Assembly (NCBI GenBank): GCA_008508345.1
Contig: QNGE01000768.1
Coordinates: forward strand, 1 to 64,000
Origin: Paragonimus westermani
Lineage: Eukaryota; Platyhelminthes; Trematoda; Plagiorchiida; Troglotrematidae
DNA length: 64,000 nt
Direction of reading: 5' to 3'
The notes beneath the pieces were generated by a model that saw only the letters and a program-made list of their open reading frames with translations, was not told the origin of the DNA and did not search any database. The translations under genes were made by a program, and so were the position numbers. Of this stretch, positions 35,200 to 46,100 are shown piece by piece (within the stretch, counting starts at the first letter, position 1; every line of letters begins with the position of its first letter).

Positions 35200-35274
35200 C
35201 TTCAGGGCACGAGGGTGTTATCACATTCAAGGCTCACGCAACGGGACGGAATGTCCTTCATAGGGTGACGACTG

Positions 35275-37532
35275 TCAACGCCAGGTTCCCCGCATATTGG
35301 TGTCGTAGGTTTTGAGAGAACCAAGAACAGTTAGTAAACAAAGGTCCGTGACTGCATAAGACAGCAGTCTCAGTCGAAGAATGGCGCTACATGAAGAAGG
35401 GAACATGATTCCGCGAAAAAAGATAATCACGGGTGAATGAGAGACAGAGTTCACATCACAGCTCATGGTATGGAGAGTCGACAGACTAGCAACTTTATGG
35501 GAGTCGGTACTGTATTGCGCAATGTTGTCCGTCCAGGCAAGTTGGCGTCGATAGTCATTTACTATACTGACGTCAAGCACCACAGTAGCGCCGCCACGAG
35601 CCGCGATCACATCGGGTTTGATGAACGAGCTCGCCGTTGGTACTCGCAGCTCTTCGAAGACTGTATAACCCAAGTTACGTAGTTGTCTCGTCAGGTCTTT
35701 AGCTACGCGGCTATGTCGAGTACAACGCGTATCATGAGTCATCCAGCATGATTGAAGGATATGAGAGAGGCTTTCTGGTTGACAGCAGTTGCTACGGCAA
35801 AGAACTGACTGGCCGCTTCGATCACCTCGTGGGTTTCGGACCTTGGTCCTCAGCAGGCTGCATCTAAGCTGGATGGCACGAATGAAAATCCTGGGGAAGA
35901 CGCGGTCTGAATTAAACAGCCTACGATTGGAGTGTTGAGGGCGTGATACTTCCCGAAGACCACAGCCATCTAGCGAGTGATGGAGTTTATCGGTCCACGC
36001 CGTGTGGGCTTCCTCCTTGCTTGTCACCGCTACACCCTGGATGCGTACCGGGACGTTTAGTTCCCTCAAGATAAGGCCAAACGAATTGTTTTTGACCACA
36101 TTCCACAGAACTGGACATTGATTAGAGAGCAGTCTCTCCAGTCGGGATTTGCGCGAGATTGGGATAGTGGTGGACAAACTCGGGATGCCCAGACCACCCA
36201 AACAAATTGGGGTGTGGATATTGATGATAGGTATGTCCTTGGGAAGGCGTAGCCACTGGCGAATTGTACGGTCCATTATTTTGAGCGTGTTCCTGTGGAT
36301 TCGACTTATTACCAACGAGTGATTCATCTTCGGAAGCAAATGCTGTCTCAGCAGATCCAAGCTTTGAGGTGGATTCAAGGGCGCTTTGTTCGTTTCATCC
36401 AGCATCGTGCAAAGCTGCAGGTGGTGATTAGTGAATGTTTAACCTTTCCAGGTGAACAGGATACCTAGGTAGGTCACCGTAATAACGGATCTCAGTGAGC
36501 AGATGGTATCCGGACCGAATTGAATGAACTCGTTGGAAGTGGTGGTCAAATTGTGTTCGCGATCACCGCGGATGACCATAAGTTTCGTCTTATGTGTGTT
36601 GATATGCATCCCGGCTAATTCCAGGGCACTATCGGCGGCTGCAAGCTTTTCGGAGAATCGTGTGGGATTTTCAACAAGAAGGATCAAATCGTCGGCATAG
36701 GCAAAACCGCTGAACAGTGCATCGTGAAACTGGTAACCAAGCTGCGGTCGAGAAAGAGCTAGCACCTCGTCCATTGCCCTGATAAACAAGAGCGGGAACA
36801 ACGGGTCGCCCTGGCGAACGCCACGCTGGGGCCGGAGGACGGTGTTGCCAAGCGTGACGAAAACACTCCGAGAGAAGTTCGCAGTGTAATGTGTCAGAGG
36901 TGGAGGGGCACCGAAAGTTTGGGCCGATCTGATAATAGAGTTCTGTGATATGGGGTCAAATGCATTGAACACGTCAATAAAGGTCGCACACAGACTTGAA
37001 GATGTCGTGCATGAGTTCCGAAGCAGCGCATAAAGCAGTGAGGTCGCCTCGAGGCAGCCGTCACGATGTAGGAAAGCAAACTGAAGAGCGGGCAGATGCA
37101 GGTGCGTGTACCAACGATCAGCCAATATCTTATGAAAACAACGGATCAACGTTGAAGGTACGGTGACTGGTCTGAGCTCGGTTGGAGATGAAAGATTATT
37201 AACTTTCGGTACAAGCGTGATGCGAGAGCGGCACAGATGGATGGGACAACCTTGAGTTAGCAAGAAAAGCTGAAGTATCCGGCCAGTGCATCAGATTTCA
37301 TGCGCTTCAAATGTTCGGGCAAAAGCTTGTACAAACCTGGAGCGGTGTTTTCCATGTGCTTCAAGGTGCGTGGTACCTCATCTCCAGTGATCGGGTCGAC
37401 CAGTGACCAGTCCGCAGGCAGAATCGTGGGGGGCGGTCGCTCATTAGGGTGCGGATGAGCCGATAATACCTCGGACCAGTAATCGTAGGAACTATCCGGA
37501 AGACCACGGTCCATTTTGTAGGCAGTTTTCCA
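35275..37532 (-). pseudogene. R2-type reverse transcriptase plus restriction-like endonuclease
   Basis: From 37532 the sense frame reads NWKTAYKMDRGLPDSSYDYW and GDEVPRTLKHMENTAPGLYK (RT motif 0/1). A 1-bp frameshift near 37260 leads into TQGCPIHLCRSRITLVPKV. Then come ATFIDVFNAFD (motif A Asp), GVRQGDPLFPLLF, GFAYADDLILLVENP (catalytic YADD) and ITVTYLGILFTWKG. An in-frame TAA at 36439-36441 interrupts the same frame, which continues to 35275. The later part has VLCRSNCCQPESLSHILQSC (CCHC) and SFIKPDVIAARGGATVVLDV, the KPD...D endonuclease signature. The RT copies element RNA at the nick made by the endonuclease. Catalytic residues survive despite the breaks. Confidence 0.85.
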
Positions 37533-37534
37533 AT

Positions 37535-38527
37535 TACTAGAAAAACTGCGAAAGCAGCATCCTTCCTATGCTGGTGGTGCAGCGTTTTAGTCGCTTCATA
37601 GTTAGCTCTCCGTATCTGTTTCCTGGTCAGGTGGGCTCCGACGTTAATGCGAACACGTTGTCGGGCAGTCAGTCGCCAGGTGCACGGAAAAGCTTATGCG
37701 GCGTGCATGTTCAACAGCGACTTAGCCTGTACCATCGTGAGAATACCTGCCTGAAGACCACGGGCAATAGCTAATAATCCACCAGTTTGTGAAGAAGCCT
37801 CGCTATTAGAATCCAGCTGAGTAATCACTGTTTGGATCGGACAGGCAAATCACTCGGAGTTTTCAGCAGCCTGGGATTCAGTACCATAGGTCACTTTGAT
37901 CTGCAAGACGATGGCTGGATTGGCAATGGAGACAGGACTCCTCTGCCGACTCAGTGCATACAGACGTGTCAGGATGCTCTCCACAGTACGACCCAAGAAA
38001 AGTGGCAGGAGGCGATTATATAGTTCGCGTCGATTAAAACATGATGGGTCCAGCGCATCGGCATACTTGAGAAGAGAACCCAATTCCTGTTGAGACCAAT
38101 TTGTTTCGGCGGATTTCGTGTGGTTGAGATTTTCACGGTTGCGTTTGAATGGATGAGCATACCTTCTGTGTCGACCGAGACCGATTTTGATGCGATCACA
38201 CTCAGCGCAGTCGAAGAATGTGGCATGCTAGACTTCTACTTCTTGCTCTCAAACATTCCTGCGTCGATGCATGCGAGTACGCTCCAACAAACCAGCGTTT
38301 GATTTGCAAATCTGGCCACATTTTGAACAGGCGTACTCCGTTCGCCTATCCTTTGTCCTGGTAGATGCCTGCACTGAGGTGCTGGCGGTAAATTCACTGT
38401 ATTGATCGAATGTAACCAGTAAATTAAAACCAGGTAGAGTGGTTGGCCCTATCTGGAGTTGCTGAACGCTTAGCCAGTCAAGGTTTACGCCAAGATCGCC
38501 CAGTCGGCACCACGAGGAGGTCGTTCA
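37535..38527 (-). pseudogene. R2-type N-terminal region: zinc fingers and Myb domain
   Basis: One reading frame from about 38527 to 37535 contains DWLSVQQLQIGPTTLPGF, and then zinc finger 1 (EYACSKCGQICKSNAGLLER, whose first His is Arg). After two in-frame stops (TGA, TAG) comes zinc finger 2 (CAECDRIKIGLGRHRRYAHP; C-x2-C-x9-H-x4-H). The Myb-like helix segment NWSQQELGSLLKYADALDP and FLGRTVESILTRLYAL follows. Further stops lie at about 37850 (TGA) and 37695 (TAA) before LTRKQIRRANYEATKTLHHQ. These domains bind target DNA in R2 proteins. A frameshift near 37535 leads into the RT. Confidence 0.75.
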
Positions 38528-38538
38528 GCGCGCCGACG

Positions 38539-38563
38539 ACTACTACTACTACTACCACCAGTC
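38539..38563. repeat. short trinucleotide microsatellite
   Basis: (ACT)n run ACTACTACTACTACTACCACC just upstream of the R2-type reading frame. Confidence 0.85.
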
Positions 38564-39737
38564 AGGAGGCGGAAACTTAGATTCACTTTTGGCTGCCGTC
38601 CATAAACTTATTTCCTCTGGACGACTGTCAATAAATTTGACCATGTATCTAATTCTCTAGGATGCTGGCATACGCCGGACTAGCTTGTACCACACAACGA
38701 CAACGGCTGTTTTTGTCTGAAGAAAAGTGGCTTACATAAGTACTGGTACGTGACTAAGCTGTATAAATTAACGAGACCATATTCACATACACGCTTTAGC
38801 GAAAAAATGGATGATCCTTGTAAAACTTAGTGGGCGGCCAGATAGCTGGTGTCCGATTCACTTCCTGCTATAAATATTCTTATATCACAGGGTCATGTCG
38901 GTCAACCCTCTGTGAGCTTCACAATGCAGTGACGGATTACCTCGGCGTTTCTATCGCAAAAATCAGTATGTATTTCCCAAGTATCTATGCATTCAACCAC
39001 AATTCTAGTGCTGATTGGGCCTACGACATATATATCACCTCATGTCCAATAAAATATGTATAAAAATTCTATTAAGCTACCACAAATATTAATCAGACTT
39101 AAAGAGGGCTTTCGGCGCGACTTCGTCGCCAGCATCCGCGGTGTTCCTGGAACGGCGAAACATGATTAGTCAACAACACTATTCTTGGTCATCCGGTTGA
39201 AAGCGGGAACTAGGTGAGCAGCGAGAAACCCTTCCAAGTGGTCCACCGCGTGTCAGGTAACCTAACAAAGGCTGTCCGAATAGAGATAATGAACAGCTTG
39301 TATTGCCAAAATCATTTTCCTTGACCTGGCATCATGTCATTGGAAGCGGTTTGTTCAAGCGTTGCGTCTGGCATGGCCACCAACACACCGGATTGACGGC
39401 CAACCAGGGCGATCAAACCGATGGACCAGCATGACGTAGTGGATCAATGAAACCGTTGCCAACTGACTGACCATTAACCTAGTTTCTTTTCGGTATGTAG
39501 GTCTAACTCTACGAACTCTCCATATAATTGTGCCGGCCTAAAGTCGGACTATCAGAAGCGCATACTTGTCTATATGTTCATATTGTCACTTACGGAATGA
39601 GTGTGTTAGAAATGCTAAGATTCAGCCTTAATTTGTGAATCAGCTTAACCTATCACTATTCAATAGATTAGGGTTATTGTACTTTTTATTATGCTAAAGA
39701 AAAAAATTACTATCTGTTCTTGCCTTCTTCTAGATTC
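38564..39737. other. no recognised gene
   Basis: Short ORFs only. Confidence 0.4.
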
Positions 39738-39890
39738 TGAATAAGGCAATGAGAAGACGTAAATCATGTGATGTTCTCCGGAGTAGCATTTCGTACATTT
39801 TGATCACACATGGACACTTAACTAATTTAAACATTAAGGTAAGGTTCCGTAGGGCGGAAATAACGGCTTAAGGGATTAGAGAGACAGACA
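39738..39890 (+). repeat. Penelope element 1 inverted arm, left
   Basis: Begins TGAATAAGGCAATGAGAAGA and matches the reverse complement of 41210-41362 with scattered differences through GGCTTAAGGGATTAGA. Confidence 0.85.
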
Positions 39891-40020
39891 CAGAAATGAA
39901 GATTAAACAAATGGGAATGCTGACTACCAAGGCAGCCGCAGCGTCAACACAAACTGTTTCTGAACACACAGGGGGGATATAACGTCTGATAGCCAAAGCC
40001 TCAGTAAACTGGAGTTTACG

Positions 40021-40048
40021 TTTCTGATGACTTCAAAAAGTCACAGAG
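40021..40048 (-). other. hairpin followed by AAACG after the Penelope ORF
   Basis: The minus strand reads CTGTGACTT-TTTG-AAGTCATCAG, able to form a 9-bp stem with one bulged U, then AAACG. It overlaps the stop codon. It sits where Penelope elements often carry a hammerhead-like motif, but the CUGAUGA core is not intact. Confidence 0.4.
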
Positions 40049-40300
40049 AATGCGTCACAAACCTTGACCCTGTGTCCTGTTTGGATTAGGTGTCTCGCTA
40101 TTGATGATGTCGGATACCGTCCGTCGGCCTCGATGCATACGCCTGGTGTTTCTAGTTGTGTTTCGAGCCAATTGGGAACATGCTCCTTGATCCGAGAAGC
40201 CAGTTGACGGTTTGTCCTCCCTATGCAACTTATACTGCAACTACATGAATATTTTATAGACAGTGGGATGTGACAGACGTAGACTGTTTGTTCTTAGCCG
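40033..40300 (-). pseudogene. Penelope element 1 GIY-YIG endonuclease domain
   Basis: After a frameshift relative to the RT linker, the minus strand reads TVYVCHIPLS (GIY strand) and SCISCIGRTNRQLASRIKEH (YIG strand with the GRTxRxLxxRxxEH motif). It continues with SSIARHLIQTGHRVKV and ends at TGA (40033-40035), earlier than the 16.5-kb relic, which continues well past this point. The domain nicks target DNA to prime reverse transcription. Confidence 0.75.
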
Positions 40301-41215
40301 AGGAGACTGGTAAGGCCTTGGTTCGTTGTATTATACATAGTTTTACAGCGGTATAAGATCTGGATACAGCAGCTGTTAGACATGTTTTTGTCATTGTTGA
40401 CCAGCCGTCCCCTAAAAACGGGAGTTCTGAGTGTACCGTCTTCTTTGGTACTGTTGTATCTTGTATCCTTGGGGTAATGACAATGCTATATTCCTTGATA
40501 AACTGCAAAAGATTCCCGTTGGCCAACAACGTATCTCTGAATATGCTTAATTTTTGTGGTAGATTATCATCTGTGCATAACCTCCGTGCTCTGTGAAAAA
40601 GCGTTCCAACAAGGCTTTTCTTATATTGCACTGGACAGAAGCTTTCAGAATGTATATACTATCCTGCCCAGGTAGGCTTTCTGTAAATAGATCTTCCTAT
40701 CTTGCCATCTGATCTTCGGGTAACTAAAATGTCCAAGAATGGAAGGCAGTTGTTTACTGCGTTCTCTCTAATTAGCTTAAGGTTGGGATGTGCTTGATTC
40801 AACTCCGAAAATAATGCGTCCAAATCACTTGAATTATCAAAAATAGCCAGGATGTCTACGTGGCGTTTGTACAGTATCGGCTTTGACAAACTTTCACCCA
40901 TTGCAGATTCCACCTTAGCCATAAAGAAATCAGCTAGGAGCGGACCAAGTGGACTGCCCATTGCAACACCGTCCACTCTCCGGAAAGTAAACGTTTGGAA
41001 GTTGAATTTCACATTATGTGTGCACAGGAGTAGTAATGATTTTAGTTCGGATACTGGAATAGGAAAAAGAACATTGATGCTTAGAATAAGACTACAAATG
41101 TTATCAACCGTTTCATGCAAGGGAATGTTAGTGAAGAGGGACGTCACATCTAATGAACACATCAGTTTGTTCGAAATATCTAAACCGTCTACACAATTTA
41201 TAAGTTCAAAACTGT
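40300..41215 (-). pseudogene. Penelope element 1 reverse transcriptase and linker
   Basis: Sense order: FELINCVDGLDIS, SLDVTSLFTNIPLHETVDNI (motif A with Asp), TFRRVDGVAMGSPLGPLLAD (motif B), YKRHVDILAIFDN, NCLPFLDILVTRR, and SIYRKPTWAG followed by an in-frame TAG where these proteins normally have Gln. The same frame then gives YIHSESFCPVQYKKSLVGTL. The catalytic box, normally YVDD, reads HVD with one Asp missing, so the enzyme is dead even without the stop. Penelope RTs are related to telomerase and copy element RNA at the nicked target. Confidence 0.85.
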
Positions 41216-41362
41216 CTGTCTAATCCCTTAAGCCATCATTCCTGCCCTACGGGACCTTCTCTTAATGTTTAAAATTAGTTACATGCCCATGTGTGATCAG
41301 AATGTACGAAATGTTACTCCGGAGAACATCACATGATTTACGTCTTCTCATTGCCTTATTCA
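41210..41362 (-). repeat. Penelope element 1 inverted arm, right
   Basis: Inverted partner of 39738-39890, located at the 5' edge of the RT in element sense. Confidence 0.85.
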
Positions 41363-42059
41363 AGTTCATAAAGAGAACAAATTGCTTCAAATTCTTCTAC
41401 ATTGAAATGACCTACACCGTCACCTACACCGTCCCTACACCCCAAAACAATCAGCGGTTTCTGCGTAACAGAACCAAACTTTTCAAACAAGAACTGAGGA
41501 ATAGAATCGCTGGAAGACAGAGCAACAGCTAAACTACTATTGCTGTCTCCCACACAAAAGTCCTAGAAATTATAGGAGGTTAATTAGCAGAACGCCATCC
41601 CTAAGAATCTTAATCGGTAATGATAACTAGTGATCTACCCATATCGTAAAACACTCGGCGGTTTCTGTCTGAAACTCTTATTGCTCATATATATATTATT
41701 AGAATTGTCAACAAACAGAGATACATTTGAAATGGAAGCACGCATACATGTGTTGTCGAATACTGTCACAATTGGTAATAATCCACTGTTCATGATTACG
41801 TGCCATGAATCCTTGCGAATAAAAACGCCTGGCGGTTTTTAATGGATTTGTCTTGCCACTGGGGTAGACAAAGCAAATACCACTGACTGTTTATGTTCGT
41901 TCTTCATAACAGTGCATTAACTCAACAGAAAACTTACATCTGTTAGGCCTGTCCAGGCCGACATCATTGTGAATTAATCTGAGGTGTGGAAGTGTAGAGC
42001 AGTAGTTCATTAACTAAAGTAGAATGGAGAAAATCAAGAGAAAGCTGATTAAGCGGCGT
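41363..42059. other. no recognised gene
   Basis: Contains a short imperfect repeat of CACCTACACCGTC near 41410. No coding motif. Confidence 0.4.
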
Positions 42060-43190
42060 TTACATAGTCGATATGAGGCATTCTGTGAGAAGCCAAATTG
42101 GTGTAACTGCCCGATCAACGGAACACTGCGCCTCTTGGGTTCAATTGTATTTAATATGTCCTGCCGATCTCGTCAAATTAACGTATAATGAACAAAGTTG
42201 GCTTGATTTAGTGAATTTCTCATTCAGTTGTATTTTGCCTGTTACGAACGTATTCAAGCTTCACAGCGACTAATTGCAGATCATTTGAATAATGCATCTG
42301 CACAACAATTAATATTTCTAAGATACATATCACATATTCACTGTTGAATTGATGGGAAGTCGGGTTTCTTTTCTGGGCATTAAACTCTCGATGTTTGAAA
42401 GCCACTTCCGCCATCACCAAAGTTAACGTTGCTAGATCGCCAGTCAAAACTGCGCAAATGACACGATTTACGTACCAATAGCAATGACGAAGTCGAACAG
42501 CGGGATTAAGGTAGGTCAGCAAACAACCACAAGGATGATAACAAACCAAGAGAGCATTGCAACCAATGCACATAGCATCAAGTTGAGGCTAAGAGAAACA
42601 GCGCAGCACCACATATGCCAACTAGCTGTGTAATGGGAAAACGGAGAAAAAATTCCGCCAAGTTCGTTTGCATGACATTTCACTCCGAGTGTAATGAGAT
42701 TATGACGGGAATAAATAGCATTGCTTTTTCCGTACATCACGGCACAAGCAGGTGGATTTAGGAGTCGAGAAGAATTATTCGAAATGGGGTTATCGGAGCC
42801 ATAATAAGAGAATTTGGTTTAACCGAAATTTAAGGTCTGTCAATTAAATAACTCCAAAGATTCTGTCATACGTGGTTCGAAATTCCCCAAACGCTTCTCG
42901 AAAGACAGACAAACCAAACGTTCTCTTCCCCTCCCAACAGATGTATCAATACATAACATTCGTAGGAGCGCCACATTTTGTTTCTCGAATGCCTCCAACT
43001 GTAGCCAACTAGGGTTTGTTTCACACGAACTTCCCCACGAAGCGTGTTGCGGATTAGAAAGCGAGGTTCAGGCTTGTAGATGGCCGGAGAAGGCATCGCG
43101 CGTATATGCCTTCAGCATTTTCCCGGTTATAAATCGGAATGCGGCTGGCCTACAGTTGATGGTATGATTAAAGTAACTACCTTTGTGCAA
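42060..43190 (+). repeat. dispersed repeat family 1, copy 2
   Basis: Aligns with 2690-4420 and with the reverse complement of 62380-64000. Landmarks: ACGAACGTATTCAAGCTTCA near 42244, GCAGCACCACATATGCCAAC near 42602, TGGTTCGAAATTCCCCAAAC near 42872. It lacks the solo LTR of copy 1 and so supplies an empty site for it. No protein recognised. Confidence 0.75.
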
Positions 43191-46100
43191 CCGTGTTAGA
43201 TTGCGTGATAGTCAGTTCTTTAAAACAGAAAATCTTTCAGATGATTCAGTGAAGCAAGCAGTCCAAGAATTGGTAAATAGCTTGGCATCGTCCACTATGG
43301 CAAACTGGGTGGTCTCATCAAGTCCAGAGGGCTGTCCTTGAAGATACATAACTTGTAGACTGCAACACATTCAACACTGGAAAGGTGCGACGTTATATAT
43401 GAATGATTTGCGTTCGGGAAGGCGATCATTGCTGATAATAGTATATACTGTATTATACTAGACTGTACTGCACTTCACTACGTTCCACGTAACACTTCCA
43501 TCATCGGTGTAGTTCGCGGTGGTAAATGGTCAGCTGAAATTGCAGATTTTATGAATATCACGAATGCCACATTCGAATCAGAATGAAAAAGTCGACCAAC
43601 AGAACTGTGGCTAATTCGTCACCAGTCGTAGTAAAGACGATAGGACATGAAAACATTGCAACCGATCAAAGTTTTGTCAAGTTGAATCCAAACAGAACGA
43701 CGAACGCCGTTGAAGACATTTAGCTGTATAATGCGAAGCCGAATGAGAACTTCCATTAAACTTGTTACCAGGAAATCACTCAGAATCGTGATGGAACAAG
43801 AAGCAATAGTTTGAGTATTCTGCACCTCGAGGAGCTGGATCACAGAGATCGCTGTTCACGTGGTTACAGAGTACATAGAACCTTGTGTGAAGCAGCAACA
43901 ATTGTTCTTCAGGGAAGTGTAATTGCCGAACCTGCCGTTCCTAATCCACTCACCGGTTATTCAAACGTGTGATATCCAGTTGCTTTAATGAGGCAGTTTG
44001 TTGGATCATCACATGCACTGCAGTCATGCAGATAAGGTATGTCTGCTGAGTTGAACAACGATTAATGAGGTGTATAATGTGATGGGTGTTGTGTTGCCAC
44101 TTCTGGGGACACTGCTAATACCCAACCGTAAGCTTGAATGGGAAACGGAGCTCCAACTGTCAAGCCGTTGCCTATTACTGATTTTGGTAACCAATGCTGC
44201 CGTGTGCAAAGTACAATTGTTTTACGGTTTTAAGAATGCATTACCGAGTTGGAACCGGACGGATTGAGCCAAACTTGTCCTAACGATGGTTGACCGACGA
44301 ATCCAATAAGGTTGCATCAAACACGCAACTTGAAGTCATTCCATTAAGCTTGTGAACTCAGATGGGCTCTAACAGGCGAATGGGCATTCCGCTGCCTCTA
44401 ATGCCTGCTTATAAACTGTTTTTTCGCCATGTACCATCTATGTACCACTGCTGATTGATTCAAGAGTTTGATAACACCGTGGTACAAAAAAGTTGTCTCA
44501 ATGAAATATGAAGCTCCACCATGGGACTTTGGGTGCCTAGATCCACCGAGATTAGCAGATTGAAACTTGGAGAAACGCTCTCCACACTGATGAAAGATAA
44601 CTTCATCATCAGCAATTCTACTTGGACCAAAAATTGATCGAACCTTTGATTTCGAACAGTAAAACTAATACGTTCATCAACTAATCCATTTCACGCAGGA
44701 AACGTGTAACAAACAAAATTACGCGGCCAATCTGAAACTGGCAGAAAAATATAACAGATGATTAACAGGAGTACAAAAACATGCTCGTTAAGCTGTCTTT
44801 CATCTTCCTTTGGATCCACAACTTTATTAATCCGGAAAATTTCTGTCACAACTCCCTAACGTATCTGTGCGGTCGCAAATGTGCTCTTTGATTTCTTGAT
44901 ATTATTTCACACACGTAAATTGTGGAACACAATGTGATGCTCGACGTTCCAAGCAGCCTGAGTGTTCGTCGTCAGAAGTGGTATAATGAAAATCGGGCTT
45001 CGACTACAACACTTCCGAGGAAGGTCATCTCTGTTGGTCGAAAGTTTGAACAATACACCTCGCCAAAACCAATGCATTCTTCCGAATCTATCCATTAAAA
45101 ACTGGTTAACCACGACGCGCAATGTGTTTGACACCATTTGTAATAGATTTGATGCAGATAAATTAGAAATTAGCTTGGTCACTCCGTACTTCCTATGGTC
45201 AACTCGACTTAATACCAAGGTGTTATATGGCTGTTCGACATATTTGAACGAGTATATCCTTGACTTTAAAAGTATATTTCAACTCGACGACCTCGTCTCA
45301 GATAACAGAAATCGTTTTCTTTCGATGTCTAGCCACTGTTCAACGTTTCTGACAATGACGTCACAAAGCCACTGCGTTTAGAATCCCATTGATTCTCCAC
45401 TAATGAACGTCTTTGCAGTTGTGGGTATGTTTGCCCATTACGAACAGCTATCAAGATTTTCGCTTCAGTAATCGATGAGGAGCGGACGAGTGATTCTTGC
45501 ACGAGGGATGTTACGTTCGACCACCGGCTGTTTTAATCCATTGAAAGCACTAACCTGAGTTTTCACTGCAAAGAAAGAAAATCGTGTTTTGTGCCCTCGC
45601 TTTCTGCTCAGCGTTTAATTCTTATGTGTGTTCCCGAACCCATTTGCGTATCTGCGTTATTTTTATATGCATCGTTGTGCACGGAATGTGCAGAATCTTA
45701 GAAAACACTGAGTCACCATTACTCAAGGAATAAATTTAATACATCTTGGTGTGTACAAGTTCTGATAAATGTAAGTTGGTACCATATCTTTGTTTATGCG
45801 TGTTTATGCACGAGTTTCGTGTCTTTTGAAAGCAATACTTCGTGCTTCAGCACTTCGTGTTTCGCTGAATTCCAGGAGGTATGCCCACAAATAATTGTCA
45901 TTTACGTGCTTCCTAGTATCTTCCCCGACTTTAACATATCAGTAGGTGACAAACAGAGAATGATGACAAGCATTTTATTCTGTGGTTGGTTCAAAGTGAG
46001 AGGAAGTGTCATGAAACATCACGTGGCGTGATGTTAATGATACTAGTAACCGTTTAACCCAGTGGGTCAGTTTTGAAAACGCTGACTTTTCCGAACTCCC

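Larger units (their letters stand above)
35200..38530 (-). mobile_element. R2-type non-LTR retrotransposon, nearly full length but inactivated
   Basis: In sense (minus) order the region carries two C2H2-type zinc fingers, a Myb-like DNA-binding segment, a reverse transcriptase, a CCHC zinc motif and a restriction-like endonuclease. That is the single-ORF layout of the R2 clade. R2 elements normally insert in 28S rRNA genes; no rRNA sequence is seen on either side here. I count five in-frame stops and two frameshifts along the reconstructed reading path. The 5' boundary is near a CTA/GTA microsatellite at 38539; the 3' boundary is not defined, and no target duplication was found. Confidence 0.85.
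39738..41362 (-). mobile_element. Penelope-like element 1, with inverted ends
   Basis: The minus strand carries a Penelope-type RT, linker and GIY-YIG endonuclease between two inverted arms (39738-39890 and 41210-41362). The right arm, read in sense, is the protein-coding stretch just before the RT (LNKAMRRRKSCDVLR...). The left arm is an inverted partial copy of that same stretch. Inverted 5' pieces are a known habit of Penelope elements. The N-terminal half of the ORF is missing. Confidence 0.8.

Noticed and set aside
44962..45381. 139-codon plus-strand ORF overlapping a 103-codon minus-strand ORF
   Set aside because: Both strands are open and neither has a motif; treated as chance.
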